Shown here piece by piece: positions 1 to 9,130 of a stretch of DNA of 44,152 nucleotides. How positions within the stretch are numbered: position 1 is the first letter of the stretch; every line of letters starts with the position of its first letter. The stretch comes from Candidatus Zambryskiibacteriota bacterium (lineage in GTDB: Bacteria > Patescibacteriota > Minisyncoccia > Phycocordibacterales > WO2-35-19). A program made the position numbers and the translations under genes. The notes beneath the pieces are model-generated. The model saw only the letters and a list, made by a program, of their open reading frames with translations, searched no databases and was not told the DNA's origin. The stretch covers positions 1 to 44,152 of the forward strand of contig QILQ01000048.1 of the NCBI GenBank assembly GCA_003233455.1, written 5' to 3'.

Positions 1-778
1 TTATATGATTATTTAAAGATTTATAAGATTTAAATTTATTTACATTATTCGCAATTTTATTTATTTGATATACGACCGGTTTATTTATAATAGGAGAAAA
101 TAATACACGTCCTTGTTTAATTTGTCTATGAATCCATACTCTTACAGTTTTGATTGATGTTGTTGAAGAGGTTGGCGATGTTGAAATTAAATTTCCTTTT
201 AAAGAAACATCATCAAGCCAAACTTTATCATTACTAGAATCAAAATTACCAACAAATTTTATAGCAAAATTTGAATCATTATTTATTTCAGATGGAAAAT
301 TCGTATAATCAAAATTATGCCATTTATTATCGTCTTTAGTATTATCAATTTGAGCGGGAGTGATTTCGGTCCAAGCAGCACCATTTATAGTGTAAAAAAG
401 TTTAACTTTATCATCGTTTCTAATATCAAGACTATATGCTTTATACCAAAAACTCAAATCAATATTTTCGTATCCAACCGTTGAAATATTTTTAGATAAA
501 GTCTGACTATTTTCCCCTCCAACCAAACGAGCCGATCTACTACCGGTATGCGCGGAATAACCGGAATTCCAACCATCCCCCATCCAATTGCTCAAATAGG
601 CGGGTGCTTCAAAACTATCGCCAAAAATTTCTACAGAAGTCTTTGCGGATACAGATAAACTAATCGCAAGCTGTATAAAAAAAATAAAAAACAAAAATAC
701 TAAAAAAGTTTTAGAGAAAACAGTTTTGGAATATAAATTTTTTATATTATCCGAATTATTTATTTTATTTTTTTTCAT
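1..778 (-). CDS. Exported jelly-roll-like protein, C-terminus cut by window edge
   Basis: Reading the minus strand from the ATG at 776-778 gives 259 open codons that run off the left edge without a stop, so the gene is partial at its 3' end. Residues 1-45 are a lysine/asparagine-rich start followed by a strongly hydrophobic stretch (FLVFLFFIFFIQLAISL), which looks like a signal peptide or membrane anchor. The next ~150 residues (GDSFEAPAYLSNWMGDGW ... DDKVWLDDVSLKG) have the pattern of MAM/concanavalin-like jelly-roll domains in surface proteins, including the closing W-L-D-D-V motif. A Ser/Thr/Pro linker follows. Likely extracytoplasmic binding or adhesion; the ligand is unknown and the remaining C-terminal part could hold other domains. 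Confidence 0.6.
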   Translation of the reverse strand, partial: MKKNKINNSDNIKNLYSKTVFSKTFLVFLFFIFFIQLAISLSVSAKTSVEIFGDSFEAPAYLSNWMGDGWNSGYSAHTGSRSARLVGGENSQTLSKNISTVGYENIDLSFWYKAYSLDIRNDDKVKLFYTINGAAWTEITPAQIDNTKDDNKWHNFDYTNFPSEINNDSNFAIKFVGNFDSSNDKVWLDDVSLKGNLISTSPTSSTTSIKTVRVWIHRQIKQGRVLFSPIINKPVVYQINKIANNVNKFKSYKSLNNHI

Positions 779-790
779 ACAAAAATTGTA

Positions 791-1141
791 TCATATTTTT
801 GTTAAATTATTTTCAGAATTTTTATGGTTGTATTTTTCAAAAATTTCTTTTTTAACAAAATTAAACGCTTCTTCAATATTAACATCAAGTTGATTTGCAA
901 GACGACAGGTTCCAAAAAACAAATCACCTATACCATCAACAAAAATTTCTTTATTTTCTTCAACAAATTTTTTGCGTTCTTCCTCAGATTTATATCGTAA
1001 ATGTTGAGACATTTCAATAAGTTCTTCATGTAAATGATCAAACTTATCAACATTTGGAACATCTTTCCAATTATTACGCTCAGCAAAAAATTTGAGTAAT
1101 TTTTGAGCATCTTTCATTGTTGTGATTTGTTTTTCTTCCAT
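791..1141 (-). CDS. MazG-like nucleotide pyrophosphohydrolase
   Basis: A 116-residue all-helical protein of the MazG/dCTPase fold class. The metal-binding pattern is visible: HEELIE (E-E-x-x-E) near residues 38-43, and DGIGDLFF near residues 69-76, where the family has an acidic residue three positions before the second metal-binding aspartate. Such single-domain enzymes hydrolyse NTPs or dNTPs to the monophosphate plus pyrophosphate, usually to clean non-canonical nucleotides from the pool. It lies next to a Nudix hydrolase on the same strand, a second enzyme type for pool sanitation, but 200 bp separate them, so they are not a tight operon. Substrate cannot be read from sequence. Confidence 0.7.
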   Translation of the reverse strand: MEEKQITTMKDAQKLLKFFAERNNWKDVPNVDKFDHLHEELIEMSQHLRYKSEEERKKFVEENKEIFVDGIGDLFFGTCRLANQLDVNIEEAFNFVKKEIFEKYNHKNSENNLTKI

Positions 1142-1346
1142 AATTTTATTAGTTAATTATTTATAATATTTACAATTAAATTGTATCATAAATTATGTTC
1201 AACCTGAAATAAATTGCTAAAATATTTTAAGAATGATTTTTTAAAATTGCGTATAATGTCAGGAATATGCGAAATTAAAATCTAAAACGCAAATTTCTTA
1301 AACCTTATATACTTTGTTATTGGATGTAATTTTAAAATCTTGTTTT

Positions 1347-1751
1347 TCACAGCAGAGCGAAAAGTTTCTTAATGCTATTATGCCCAACCTCGTAATCATC
1401 ACCAAGAAATTCATCTTTTGTTACCCAGCGATACTCCGTAATATTCTCGTCAGCAGGATTTTTTGATAAATTAATATTATAATTATCAGCGGTACACAAA
1501 AATGTAGTACAAACAACCTGATCTTTATCTTGCCTAAAAAACCAAAAAAATCCGATGGGCTTTATAATATTGACAGAAAGATGAATTTCTTCCTTAACCT
1601 CACGCACTAATGTATCATATGGTGATTCGCCATAATCAACTTTACCACCCGGCAAATCCCAAACTATTTTGTTCAGTAATTCTTGTTTAATTATAAGAAA
1701 CTTTTCGCCTCGTTGGATTATTGCTTTAACTGCTGGATATACTTTGTTCAT
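1347..1751 (-). CDS. Nudix hydrolase
   Basis: 134 residues with an almost perfect Nudix box at about residues 35-57: G-G-K-V-D-Y-G-E followed by seven residues and R-E-V-K-E-E-I-H-L, matching GX5EX7REUXEEXGU except for His at the final Gly. The N-terminal AVKAIIQRGEKFLIIKQ strand and LPGGK are typical of the MutT/ADP-ribose pyrophosphatase families. It should cleave a nucleoside diphosphate linked to another moiety with Mg2+; the substrate is not predictable. The start at 1751 gives the expected family length. About 110 bp of AT-rich DNA separates it from tRNA-Val. Confidence 0.85.
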   Translation of the reverse strand: MNKVYPAVKAIIQRGEKFLIIKQELLNKIVWDLPGGKVDYGESPYDTLVREVKEEIHLSVNIIKPIGFFWFFRQDKDQVVCTTFLCTADNYNINLSKNPADENITEYRWVTKDEFLGDDYEVGHNSIKKLFALL

Positions 1752-1860
1752 ATTTTTGTAAAAGATTTTAAAATTATTTCTTATAACTCTTTTTTATCTA
1801 TACCTTATGACTAGATTATAACAATATCTTGTGTGCTATACAAATTTTTGATATATAAGC

Positions 1861-1936
1861 TGGTGCGCGGTAGAGGACTTGAACCTCTGACATCGTCAAC
1901 GTCAATGACGCGCTCTACCAACTGAGCTAACCGCGC
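1861..1936 (-). tRNA. tRNA-Val (anticodon GAC)
   Basis: The minus strand folds into a full cloverleaf: acceptor GCGCGGT/ACCGCGC, D-arm GCTC...GAGC, anticodon arm CGTCA-TTGACGT-TGACG with GAC at the anticodon, and T-arm with TTCAAGT loop. The 3' CCA is encoded, unlike most other tRNA genes in the window. Confidence 0.95.
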
Positions 1937-1980
1937 TTTATTTTAAATTATTAAACAACTATTTGATTTATTTCCACAAA

Positions 1981-4377
1981 TTAAGAATGGTGCATTAATT
2001 TTATTTGTAAATCTTTCATCAACTCGGTAATTTGCATCCAAAGGAAAGTCCAAAGCCATACGAATGCCGCTGTTTTTAAAGATATGCCCGCTGGCATTAA
2101 GAATCCGGTTATGGCCAATATAGTCGCGATAATTTGAGTAGTGGTGGTAGCTATAATTACCGCCCTGCTTGGCAAAAATTTAAACCATCGTTCTTTGGTA
2201 TGAGCCACATAAATCAACATATGTCCAGATATGGTAAGCTTGAGGAAAAACATAGTTTGGATAATAGGCAAAGACAAATGCAGGAAGTTTTTCATCAATA
2301 AAAAGAATATAATACTGTTTAATATTCCAACAGAACCAAACAACAAACTTATGCCAAGCCTTCTTTTAGCTTTTATTTCCAAAGGTTTGGTAGAAATTTT
2401 TACTCTATCAACAGCTAAAGAAATAATCGGAATATCATTTAAAAAAGCTAAAAGAATAATCTGGATAGGCACTAATGGATAAGAACCGTACCACAAACCA
2501 AGCACTAAAATAGTAATAACTAATCTGAAACTTTCTGAAATTCTATAAACCGAATAATTGTAAAGTCGGATAAATATTTTCCGCGATTCCAAAATAGCGT
2601 CTTTTATAACGGAAATACCTTGACCAAGAAGGACAATATCAGCCATACTTTTTAAAGCGCTAACAGCGCCAGCGACAGCGATGCCAACATTGGCGATTTT
2701 AAGAGCCGGCAAATCATTGATACCATCGCCGGTTACAGCCACCACATAATTAGCTTTAAAAGTTTTGACAATTTCATATTTATCTTTAGGTAAAATTTCC
2801 GCAAAAGTGGCAATATCATTAAACCTGCTTTTTATAGCCTCTTTATTTTCAAAAAACTTTTTGGTTTCTTCCGCGGAAAGCACTTCGCCCGAAAGCGCTA
2901 CTTCTCTAGATATTCTTTCAGCAATTATTTTATTATCACCAGTAAGAATCTTCACATTAATTCCATTTTCTTGCATAAAATGTATCGTTTCTTTTGAACT
3001 TTCATCAAGTGGGTCAGTTAATAAAATTAAACCAACCATATCCATATCTTTCTCTTCATCATTATCTTTTTTTATAGCAACAGCTAAAACTCTAAATCCT
3101 TGAGAAGCTGCTTCATTGATATCTTTTTCAAATTGAGCTGCTTTTTCTTCAGAGTTGAATTTATTAAAGGTTCGTATTATTTGAGGAGCGCCCAAACTCA
3201 CTAACATTTTTTCTTGACCTTTTTGGATAAAAGCGGTGGATCTTTTTCTGTCTGAATCATAAGGAGTGAGATTTAAAATTTCCACTCTAGCTGAAAGGTT
3301 ACTATTTTTTTTAAATCTTTCAGTAATCGCCAGATCAATGGTATCTGGAGTATTTGAAGAAGCGGCGTAACTTGCCAATTCAATAATATCGTCGGCTTTT
3401 AAATTATCTTGATACGAAATAATATTAGTAACACTAATTTTATTTTTGGTTAAAGTTCCGGTCTTGTCGGTTAAAAGCAGATTAACATTGGCTAAGTCTT
3501 GCAAAGCGGAAAGCCTTCTGACTATCACCATTTTTTTAGCAAGTCCCGCGGCACCAATGCTGAGAATAATGGCCATCACTGCCGGTAGAGCAATTGGAAC
3601 TCCAGCAATTATAAGACTTAAATCAAGAGTCAAAAGTTCTTCAATTGAAAATCCCTTAAGAAAGAGAACAGTCGTTAAAATCAAAACTGACACAATGCTT
3701 ATAATCATCAAAAACCGAGTAATGCTCAAAATATCTTTTTCTAAAATACTTTTTTCGGTCGGTTGCTCTATTGAAAAAATTGTTTTGCCGAAATTGGTAT
3801 TTTTGCCAGTCGCGCTAATTTCAGCTTCAACATTACCGGTAGTGATAAACGAGCCTGAATAAATTTTATCCCCTACTTTTTTATCTTTTGGCATTGATTC
3901 GCCAGTCAACACCGCTTCATTTATTGATAAATTTTTTGAATCTATAACAGTGGCATCAGCCGGAATAATACTTCCTAAACCTAATCTGATATTATCACCC
4001 AGCACCAATTGTTTGGTATTGATAAAAATCCACTTTCCATCTCGTAAGGTTTGAACATTAAATGAGAGTTTATTTTGAAGTTCTTTAATGGCTTTATCCG
4101 CTTTGAATTCTTGCCATTTTTGAATTGAATAATTAACGAAATAAAGCGCTAAAATAAAATAAAAATCAAAAACCCTACCATTCAAAAGCGACAAAATCGC
4201 CGCACCCAAAAGCATAAGCGAGATAGGAGAATAAAGCGGTGCCAAAAGTTTTTTGATAAGTCCACTTTTTTGCTCAACAACATCATTCAAGCCATATTTT
4301 TTTAATCTTTTTTCAGCCTCAGTTGTTGATAATCCCGACTGGTTTTGATTTGTTATTTTTGTTAATGCTTCAACCAT
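1981..4377 (-). CDS. P-type ATPase, plasma-membrane H+-ATPase-like (P3A)
   Basis: A 798-residue ion pump with the complete P-type layout: actuator loop with LTGES near residue 160, phosphorylation site DKTGTLT near 303, the KILTGDNKIIAERI nucleotide-domain motif, and GDGINDLPAL near 545-550, with about ten membrane segments. Two features point to the H+-ATPase subgroup: the PIALPAVMA sequence before the phosphorylation domain with ALQDLANVNLLLTDKTGT, and the LNDIPIISLAVDRV segment, which holds the aspartate used for protons in fungal and plant pumps. It probably exports H+ at the expense of ATP. A different type of P-ATPase lies just upstream across tRNA-Ser, so the two may together set ion gradients. 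Ion specificity is inferred from motifs only. Confidence 0.85.
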   Translation of the reverse strand: MVEALTKITNQNQSGLSTTEAEKRLKKYGLNDVVEQKSGLIKKLLAPLYSPISLMLLGAAILSLLNGRVFDFYFILALYFVNYSIQKWQEFKADKAIKELQNKLSFNVQTLRDGKWIFINTKQLVLGDNIRLGLGSIIPADATVIDSKNLSINEAVLTGESMPKDKKVGDKIYSGSFITTGNVEAEISATGKNTNFGKTIFSIEQPTEKSILEKDILSITRFLMIISIVSVLILTTVLFLKGFSIEELLTLDLSLIIAGVPIALPAVMAIILSIGAAGLAKKMVIVRRLSALQDLANVNLLLTDKTGTLTKNKISVTNIISYQDNLKADDIIELASYAASSNTPDTIDLAITERFKKNSNLSARVEILNLTPYDSDRKRSTAFIQKGQEKMLVSLGAPQIIRTFNKFNSEEKAAQFEKDINEAASQGFRVLAVAIKKDNDEEKDMDMVGLILLTDPLDESSKETIHFMQENGINVKILTGDNKIIAERISREVALSGEVLSAEETKKFFENKEAIKSRFNDIATFAEILPKDKYEIVKTFKANYVVAVTGDGINDLPALKIANVGIAVAGAVSALKSMADIVLLGQGISVIKDAILESRKIFIRLYNYSVYRISESFRLVITILVLGLWYGSYPLVPIQIILLAFLNDIPIISLAVDRVKISTKPLEIKAKRRLGISLLFGSVGILNSIIFFLLMKNFLHLSLPIIQTMFFLKLTISGHMLIYVAHTKERWFKFLPSRAVIIATTTTQIIATILAITGFLMPAGISLKTAAFVWLWTFLWMQITELMKDLQIKLMHHS

Positions 4378-4445
4378 AAAGTTACTTTTATAATATCACT
4401 CGCTATTTCATCAAGCAATGTCCATATCCCCATCCCCTCCATTTT

Positions 4446-4540
4446 TAGCCCAATGTTGGATATTGGGCTAGGGAATTAAGGTACCGCCAATTTACCATTT
4501 CGGCATTTTTAGCCGAAAAAGACAAAATCGCAAATTTGCG
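4446..4540. repeat. Three consecutive short palindromes next to tRNA-Ser
   Basis: The 160-bp gap between the proton pump and tRNA-Ser holds three perfect dyads: TAGCCCAAT/ATTGGGCTA with a 7-base loop (4446-4470), TTTCGGC/GCCGAAA with a 7-base loop (4498-4518), and CGCAAATTTGCG (4529-4540), whose last base is the end of the tRNA acceptor stem. None is followed by a good T-run on either strand, so ordinary intrinsic termination is not clear. The third may serve tRNA 3' processing or transcription stop. Confidence 0.5.
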
Positions 4541-4623
4541 GAGGAGACAGGATTTGAACCTGCGGTGAGTTGCCCCACACTCGCTTTCCAAGCGAGCACC
4601 TTAAACCGCTCAGCCACTCCTCC
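4539..4623 (-). tRNA. tRNA-Ser (anticodon GGA)
   Basis: Minus-strand cloverleaf with acceptor GGAGGAG/CTCCTCC, long variable arm, anticodon loop TTGGAAA (GGA) and T-loop TTCAAAT. Class II size (85 nt) fits tRNA-Ser. CCA is not encoded: the discriminator G is followed by CAA. Confidence 0.93.
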
Positions 4624-4678
4624 ATAAACACTAAACAATCTAACATTTATCAGTAGTTTTGAAAAATAGATATTAAAT

Positions 4679-7378
4679 TTAAACCGCTATTTTCAATTTT
4701 ACCGCTTTTGATTTTTTCCACCTGACAAATATTTTACGAGCTTCTTCGGCAAATATTATAAGCAATGCCACTGGTGCGATAGCCAACCAATCAGAAACTC
4801 CCAAAGGAACAGTTTGCAAAAGATTTTGCATTACGGGTGCGTAAATAGCCAAAAGCTGGAGCAAAATAACAATGACAGTAGAACCGACTAAATATTTATT
4901 GGAAAAAGGATTGGCACCGAAAATTGATTTATCTTCCGACCGACAATTCCAAACATTAAACCATTGAAACATCGCTAAAACGGTGAGCGACATTGTCCAA
5001 GCTTTAGCCAGATTAGCTTCATAATAGTTGCTAAATAAATACAAAGCACCAACAGCCATTACTAAAGACATAAGCAACATTCTTTTTGTCATCAATTTAT
5101 CAATCAAATATTTTTTAGGTTTTTCAAATTTACCGTTAAGTAAATGTTTTTCTTTAGGTTCCATCGCTAAAGAAACATCAAGAAAACCGTCGGTAACAAA
5201 GTTTAGCCAAATAATCTGAGCCGGCAGGATTGGCAGAGGAAAACCCAAAACCATCGCTCCTATAATAACAAAAACTTCACCCATACTGGTGGAAGAAAGA
5301 TATAAGATAACTTTTTTAATGGTCTTATAAATACTGCGACCTTCTTCAATAGCGGAAACAATACTCTCTAAATTATCATCTAAAAGAATAATATCGGCCG
5401 CCTCCTTCGCCACTTCGGTGCCAATATTGCCCATAGCCACTCCTAAATCGGCAGCCACCAAAGAAGGAGCGTCATTTACTCCATCGCCGGTCATAGCCAC
5501 TATTTCACCGCGTGCTCTGTAAGCGTCAATAATTCTCATTTTATGTTCAGGGTTTACTCGGGCAAAAACAGAAACCGTATTTAACTTTTTAGAAAGTTCT
5601 ATATCAGAGAATTCATCAATCTCATTTCCAGTGAGTATTTCATCATTTTTACGCCAAATACCGACTTCCTCGGCAATAGTTTGAGCTGTTATTTTATGGT
5701 CGCCGGTTATCATCACTATTCTGACTCCGGCAGACATAGCTTTTTTTATAGCCAAAGCCGCTTCGGGTCTGGTAGTATCTTTCATTCCTAAAAAACCGAC
5801 AAAAGTAAGATTTTTTATTTTTTTTAAATCAAGAGTTTTGCCAGCATCCATATCAACAGCCAAAGCCACCACTCGCAACCCTTTTCGCGACATTTGATAA
5901 AAAACAGATTTAAAGTTTTCTCTATCAGTGGTAGCAAGTTTTTTATGTTTGCCATCAGACTGAAATGTTTCTGATAATTTCAAAATAATTTCCGGAGCAC
6001 CAACCACAGTCAAAAGATTTTTTTGGTCAATTTGGTGGAGGACAGCGTGATATTTTATTTTGTAATCAAAAGGGATTTCTCCAATAATGGGAGATTCTCT
6101 TTCAAGTTCTTCTTTATGAAAACCGAGTTTTTGAGAGAAAACCAACATAGCCGCTTCAGTTGGATCTCCGGCAACTTGCCAATGCTTGCTTTTTTCTAAA
6201 TATGTAACCCGAGCGGAAGCACAAAAGGCGGTTATCTTGCCGGCAAATAAAAGTTCCGGATGATTGGAAGCGTCAATAACTAAATCATTTAAACGAATAT
6301 CGCCTTTCGGCTCATAACCAACTCCACCAATATTAAACATTTTATTTGCTACATAAATTTTTTGCACTATGAGCTCGTTTTTAGTAATAGTGCCTGTTTT
6401 ATCAACTGCTATAATTTTGGCTTGCCCAAGAGCTTCAACAGCTTGCAATTTTTTTACCAACGCATTGCGTTTACTCATATTCCACACCCCCACCGCTAAA
6501 ATAAGAGTAACCACAATAGGCAATCCTTCCGGCACAATTGAGACTAATAAAGAAACAATAATGGCAAACATTTCTTTAATCGGCTGTCCAATCATCACCC
6601 CAAGTATAAAAACCAGTAGCGAAACAGCTGCCGCCACCGCAATAATTAAACGCGAAAGATAACGAATATTATTTTTAAGTGGTATTTCTGTATCAACAGT
6701 CGCCACTTTGCCAGCAATTGAACCCACAACTGTTTTTGAACCGGTAGCCACAACAATAGCCCGTCCATTACCAGCGACTATATTGGTTCCTTTATATACT
6801 ATATTTTTATATTGATTAATTTTATGACTAATAGCGATTTGAGGTTCGCTTATTTTATGTTTTGGTTCCGATTCCCCTGTTAAAGCGGCTTCATCCACTT
6901 TAAGATTATGAGATAAAATAACCCGTGCGTCGGCCGGAATTTTTTCTCCTTCTTGAAGAATTAGAATATCTCCGAGCGCAATTTCCGTATCCGGAATAAT
7001 AATTTCTTTATCCTCTCGTAGAACTGTCGCTTTGGTTTTAATAAATTTTTTAAGTGCCAATAAAGTATTTTGAGCTTTACCTTCCTGAATGGAACCAACC
7101 AAAGCGTTAAAAAGAAGAATAGCTAAAATAATTGAGCCGTCCACCACTTCGCCCATAATAAAAACCGCAACAGTGGCAGCTATTAAAATATAAATAAGCG
7201 GACTTTTAAATTGATTTAAAAAAATAGTAAAAAGACTATCTGTTTTTACTTCTGGCAATTTATTCAGTCCGTATTGTTTTAGTCTCAATACAGCTTCTTT
7301 ATCGCTTAAACCATGTTCGCTGGAATTTAACTCTTCAATGACAGCCACTTCGGATTTTGTATGCCAGAATTTATCCAT
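4679..7378 (-). CDS. Cation-transporting P-type ATPase, Ca2+-ATPase-like (P2)
   Basis: An 899-residue pump with an N-terminal cation-ATPase domain (KSEVAVIEELNSSEHGLSDKEA), LTGES near residue 165, the membrane motif PEGLP typical of P2 pumps, DKTGTIT near 326, MITGDHKITA, GDGVNDAPSL near 629 and a C-terminal six-helix domain with NFVTDG. PEGLP plus N-x-x-T-D resemble the Ca2+-binding helices M4 and M6 of SERCA/PMR1-type pumps, so Ca2+ (or Mn2+) export is the best guess. It shares its strand with a diguanylate cyclase 11 bp upstream, so the two are probably co-transcribed. Specificity is inferred from motifs; Na+ or Mg2+ relatives cannot be excluded. Confidence 0.87.
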   Translation of the reverse strand: MDKFWHTKSEVAVIEELNSSEHGLSDKEAVLRLKQYGLNKLPEVKTDSLFTIFLNQFKSPLIYILIAATVAVFIMGEVVDGSIILAILLFNALVGSIQEGKAQNTLLALKKFIKTKATVLREDKEIIIPDTEIALGDILILQEGEKIPADARVILSHNLKVDEAALTGESEPKHKISEPQIAISHKINQYKNIVYKGTNIVAGNGRAIVVATGSKTVVGSIAGKVATVDTEIPLKNNIRYLSRLIIAVAAAVSLLVFILGVMIGQPIKEMFAIIVSLLVSIVPEGLPIVVTLILAVGVWNMSKRNALVKKLQAVEALGQAKIIAVDKTGTITKNELIVQKIYVANKMFNIGGVGYEPKGDIRLNDLVIDASNHPELLFAGKITAFCASARVTYLEKSKHWQVAGDPTEAAMLVFSQKLGFHKEELERESPIIGEIPFDYKIKYHAVLHQIDQKNLLTVVGAPEIILKLSETFQSDGKHKKLATTDRENFKSVFYQMSRKGLRVVALAVDMDAGKTLDLKKIKNLTFVGFLGMKDTTRPEAALAIKKAMSAGVRIVMITGDHKITAQTIAEEVGIWRKNDEILTGNEIDEFSDIELSKKLNTVSVFARVNPEHKMRIIDAYRARGEIVAMTGDGVNDAPSLVAADLGVAMGNIGTEVAKEAADIILLDDNLESIVSAIEEGRSIYKTIKKVILYLSSTSMGEVFVIIGAMVLGFPLPILPAQIIWLNFVTDGFLDVSLAMEPKEKHLLNGKFEKPKKYLIDKLMTKRMLLMSLVMAVGALYLFSNYYEANLAKAWTMSLTVLAMFQWFNVWNCRSEDKSIFGANPFSNKYLVGSTVIVILLQLLAIYAPVMQNLLQTVPLGVSDWLAIAPVALLIIFAEEARKIFVRWKKSKAVKLKIAV

Positions 7379-7389
7379 AATTTTTGAAA

Positions 7390-8043
7390 TTAATATAAAA
7401 AAGTAGTTACTTTATTACGACCATTATTTTTAGATTTATATAAAGCTCTGTCTGCCGCATCTAATAACGCTTCAAAATTTTTAAATTTTTGAGAAGCAGC
7501 CACTCCGGCACTAATTGTAACTTTAAGTTCGGAATATTTTTCAAATTGTATTTCACTTACTTTTTCTCTTATCCCCTCGGCTTTTTTTGTCGCTTCTTGT
7601 ATATTCATTTCTTCAAGAACCAAAACAATCTCTTCTCCTCCCCACCTAACAGCAATATCCGTATCTCTAACAGAATCTTGAATAGTCTGAGCTACAATTT
7701 TTAAAACTTTATCACCAACTAAATGTCCAAAAGAATCATTAACATTTTTAAATTTGTCTATATCAAAAAGAACGACACACACATTTCTATCATTTTCATC
7801 TGATTCTCGTTTTTTTTCCGACAAATTTTTTTTGAAAGAATTATGAAATAAATGTTGCATCTCTTCCTCAAAAAAAGCTCTGCTTTTAAGACCTGTTAAC
7901 TTATCATAAAAAGCGTTTTTGCTTAATTCTTCAATTTGTTGAAGCAATTCTTCATAAGCAATTCTTAATTTTTCATTTTCTTCCTCCAAAAGTTTTATCC
8001 TTTCTTCCGGTAGTAACATTGTTTCTTCCTTAAAATTTTCCAT
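7390..8043 (-). CDS. GGDEF-domain diguanylate cyclase
   Basis: 217 residues: an N-terminal coiled coil (about residues 10-45, LLEEENEKLRIAYEELLQQIEEL) followed by a complete GGDEF domain starting at YDKLTGLKSR. The signature is GGEEI near residue 135, a form found in active cyclases, and FDIDKFKNVND supplies the metal-binding aspartate. RDTD sits five residues before GGEE, which matches the RxxD product-inhibition site. It should make cyclic di-GMP in the cytoplasm, with the coiled coil giving dimerisation. No sensor domain or transmembrane segment is present. c-di-GMP enzymes are uncommon in very reduced genomes, so a receptor should exist elsewhere; none is visible here. Confidence 0.9.
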   Translation of the reverse strand: MENFKEETMLLPEERIKLLEEENEKLRIAYEELLQQIEELSKNAFYDKLTGLKSRAFFEEEMQHLFHNSFKKNLSEKKRESDENDRNVCVVLFDIDKFKNVNDSFGHLVGDKVLKIVAQTIQDSVRDTDIAVRWGGEEIVLVLEEMNIQEATKKAEGIREKVSEIQFEKYSELKVTISAGVAASQKFKNFEALLDAADRALYKSKNNGRNKVTTFLY

Positions 8044-8064
8044 AATTTTAAAATTAAATATTAA

Positions 8065-8976
8065 CTAACTAACCATAGCACGCAAAGCCTTAACTCTTTC
8101 TTCTATTGGTGGGTGAGTTCTAAAAAGATTTGAAATTAAACTTTTTTTATTCTTAAAAGCTTGTCCATTAACAGGCAAAGGATTAGCGATAAAAAGATGG
8201 GCGGTGGCAGTGCTGGTTGTTTTCATTGGCATATTATAATTGGAAATTTTAAGGAGAGCATTAGCCAAACCCTCCGGATAACGAGTAAGAAGTGCTCCGG
8301 AAGCGTCGGCTAAAAACTCTCGACGGCGAGAAATAGCAAGCTTTATTAAAGTGGCGATAATTGGAGAAAGTATTATAAGAATAATGCCGATAATAGCTAA
8401 AAATCCGCCACCCCCTCTATCACTGTCTCGTCCCCCGCCAAAAATCATTCCCCTTAAAAATATATCAGAAATTATAGCCACAAAACCGACCAATACTACC
8501 ACCGCACTCATTAACAAAATATCTCGGTTGCCAATATGAGAAAGTTCATGAGCAATTACTCCTTCCAATTCCGGTCTTTCAAGTTTAGACAAAAGTCCAG
8601 TGGTAACCGCGACTACCGCATGTTTTTTATCGCGACCGGTGGCAAAAGCGTTTGGAGACGGATCATTAATAACATAAATTTTAGGCATTGGCAGACCGGC
8701 TGTAATAGCCAGATTTTCGGTTACTGTATAAAGGTCAAAAAATTCCTTTTTGTTGGCGGGACGGGCTTTGGAAATCTTAAGCACTATTTTATCAGAAAAC
8801 CAAAAACCGGCCACATTCATCAATAAACTAAAAATAATGGCGATATAAAGTATCGCTGAAGAATTATAATAGAGAGAAACAAGATAACCAAGTCCCACCA
8901 CTACCGCCAAAAATAATCCCATTAAAAGATATGTTTTGGCGACATTTGAACTTTGTTGGGTATAAACTGAAGCCAT
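8065..8976 (-). CDS. htpX: HtpX-like membrane metalloprotease (M48)
   Basis: 303 residues with two N-terminal membrane helices, the zinc-protease motif HELSH near residue 143 (IAHELSHIGNRD), two further helices, and the third zinc ligand in EFLADASGALLTR. This is the layout of HtpX, which degrades damaged or misfolded membrane proteins from the cytoplasmic side. The glycine-rich GGGRDSDRGGGG loop between helices 3 and 4 is typical of bacterial members. The start at 8976 sits 6 nt after a TATAAT box, suggesting leaderless translation. Confidence 0.9.
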   Translation of the reverse strand: MASVYTQQSSNVAKTYLLMGLFLAVVVGLGYLVSLYYNSSAILYIAIIFSLLMNVAGFWFSDKIVLKISKARPANKKEFFDLYTVTENLAITAGLPMPKIYVINDPSPNAFATGRDKKHAVVAVTTGLLSKLERPELEGVIAHELSHIGNRDILLMSAVVVLVGFVAIISDIFLRGMIFGGGRDSDRGGGGFLAIIGIILIILSPIIATLIKLAISRRREFLADASGALLTRYPEGLANALLKISNYNMPMKTTSTATAHLFIANPLPVNGQAFKNKKSLISNLFRTHPPIEERVKALRAMVS

Positions 8977-8982
8977 ATTCGC

Positions 8983-9009
8983 ATTATATCATACATATAA
9001 TAATCACAA
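8983..9009 (-). promoter_or_regulatory. Predicted promoter of htpX, leaderless
   Basis: On the minus strand a perfect TATAAT occupies 8988-8983, with TTGTGA 15 bp upstream (9009-9004). Transcription would begin about 7 nt after the -10 box, which is at the ATG (8976), so little or no leader is expected. The spacer is shorter than ideal. Confidence 0.5.
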
Positions 9010-9130
9010 TATTTTTGTATTTCCTAAATGGACGATAGTTTGTTTAGGTAATAAAGTTATCCCCTTTTTACTCACATCTTTTTATTAGTTAAAATTTGGA
9101 GGAAAATAAATATTAGGATATTATTTAAGT

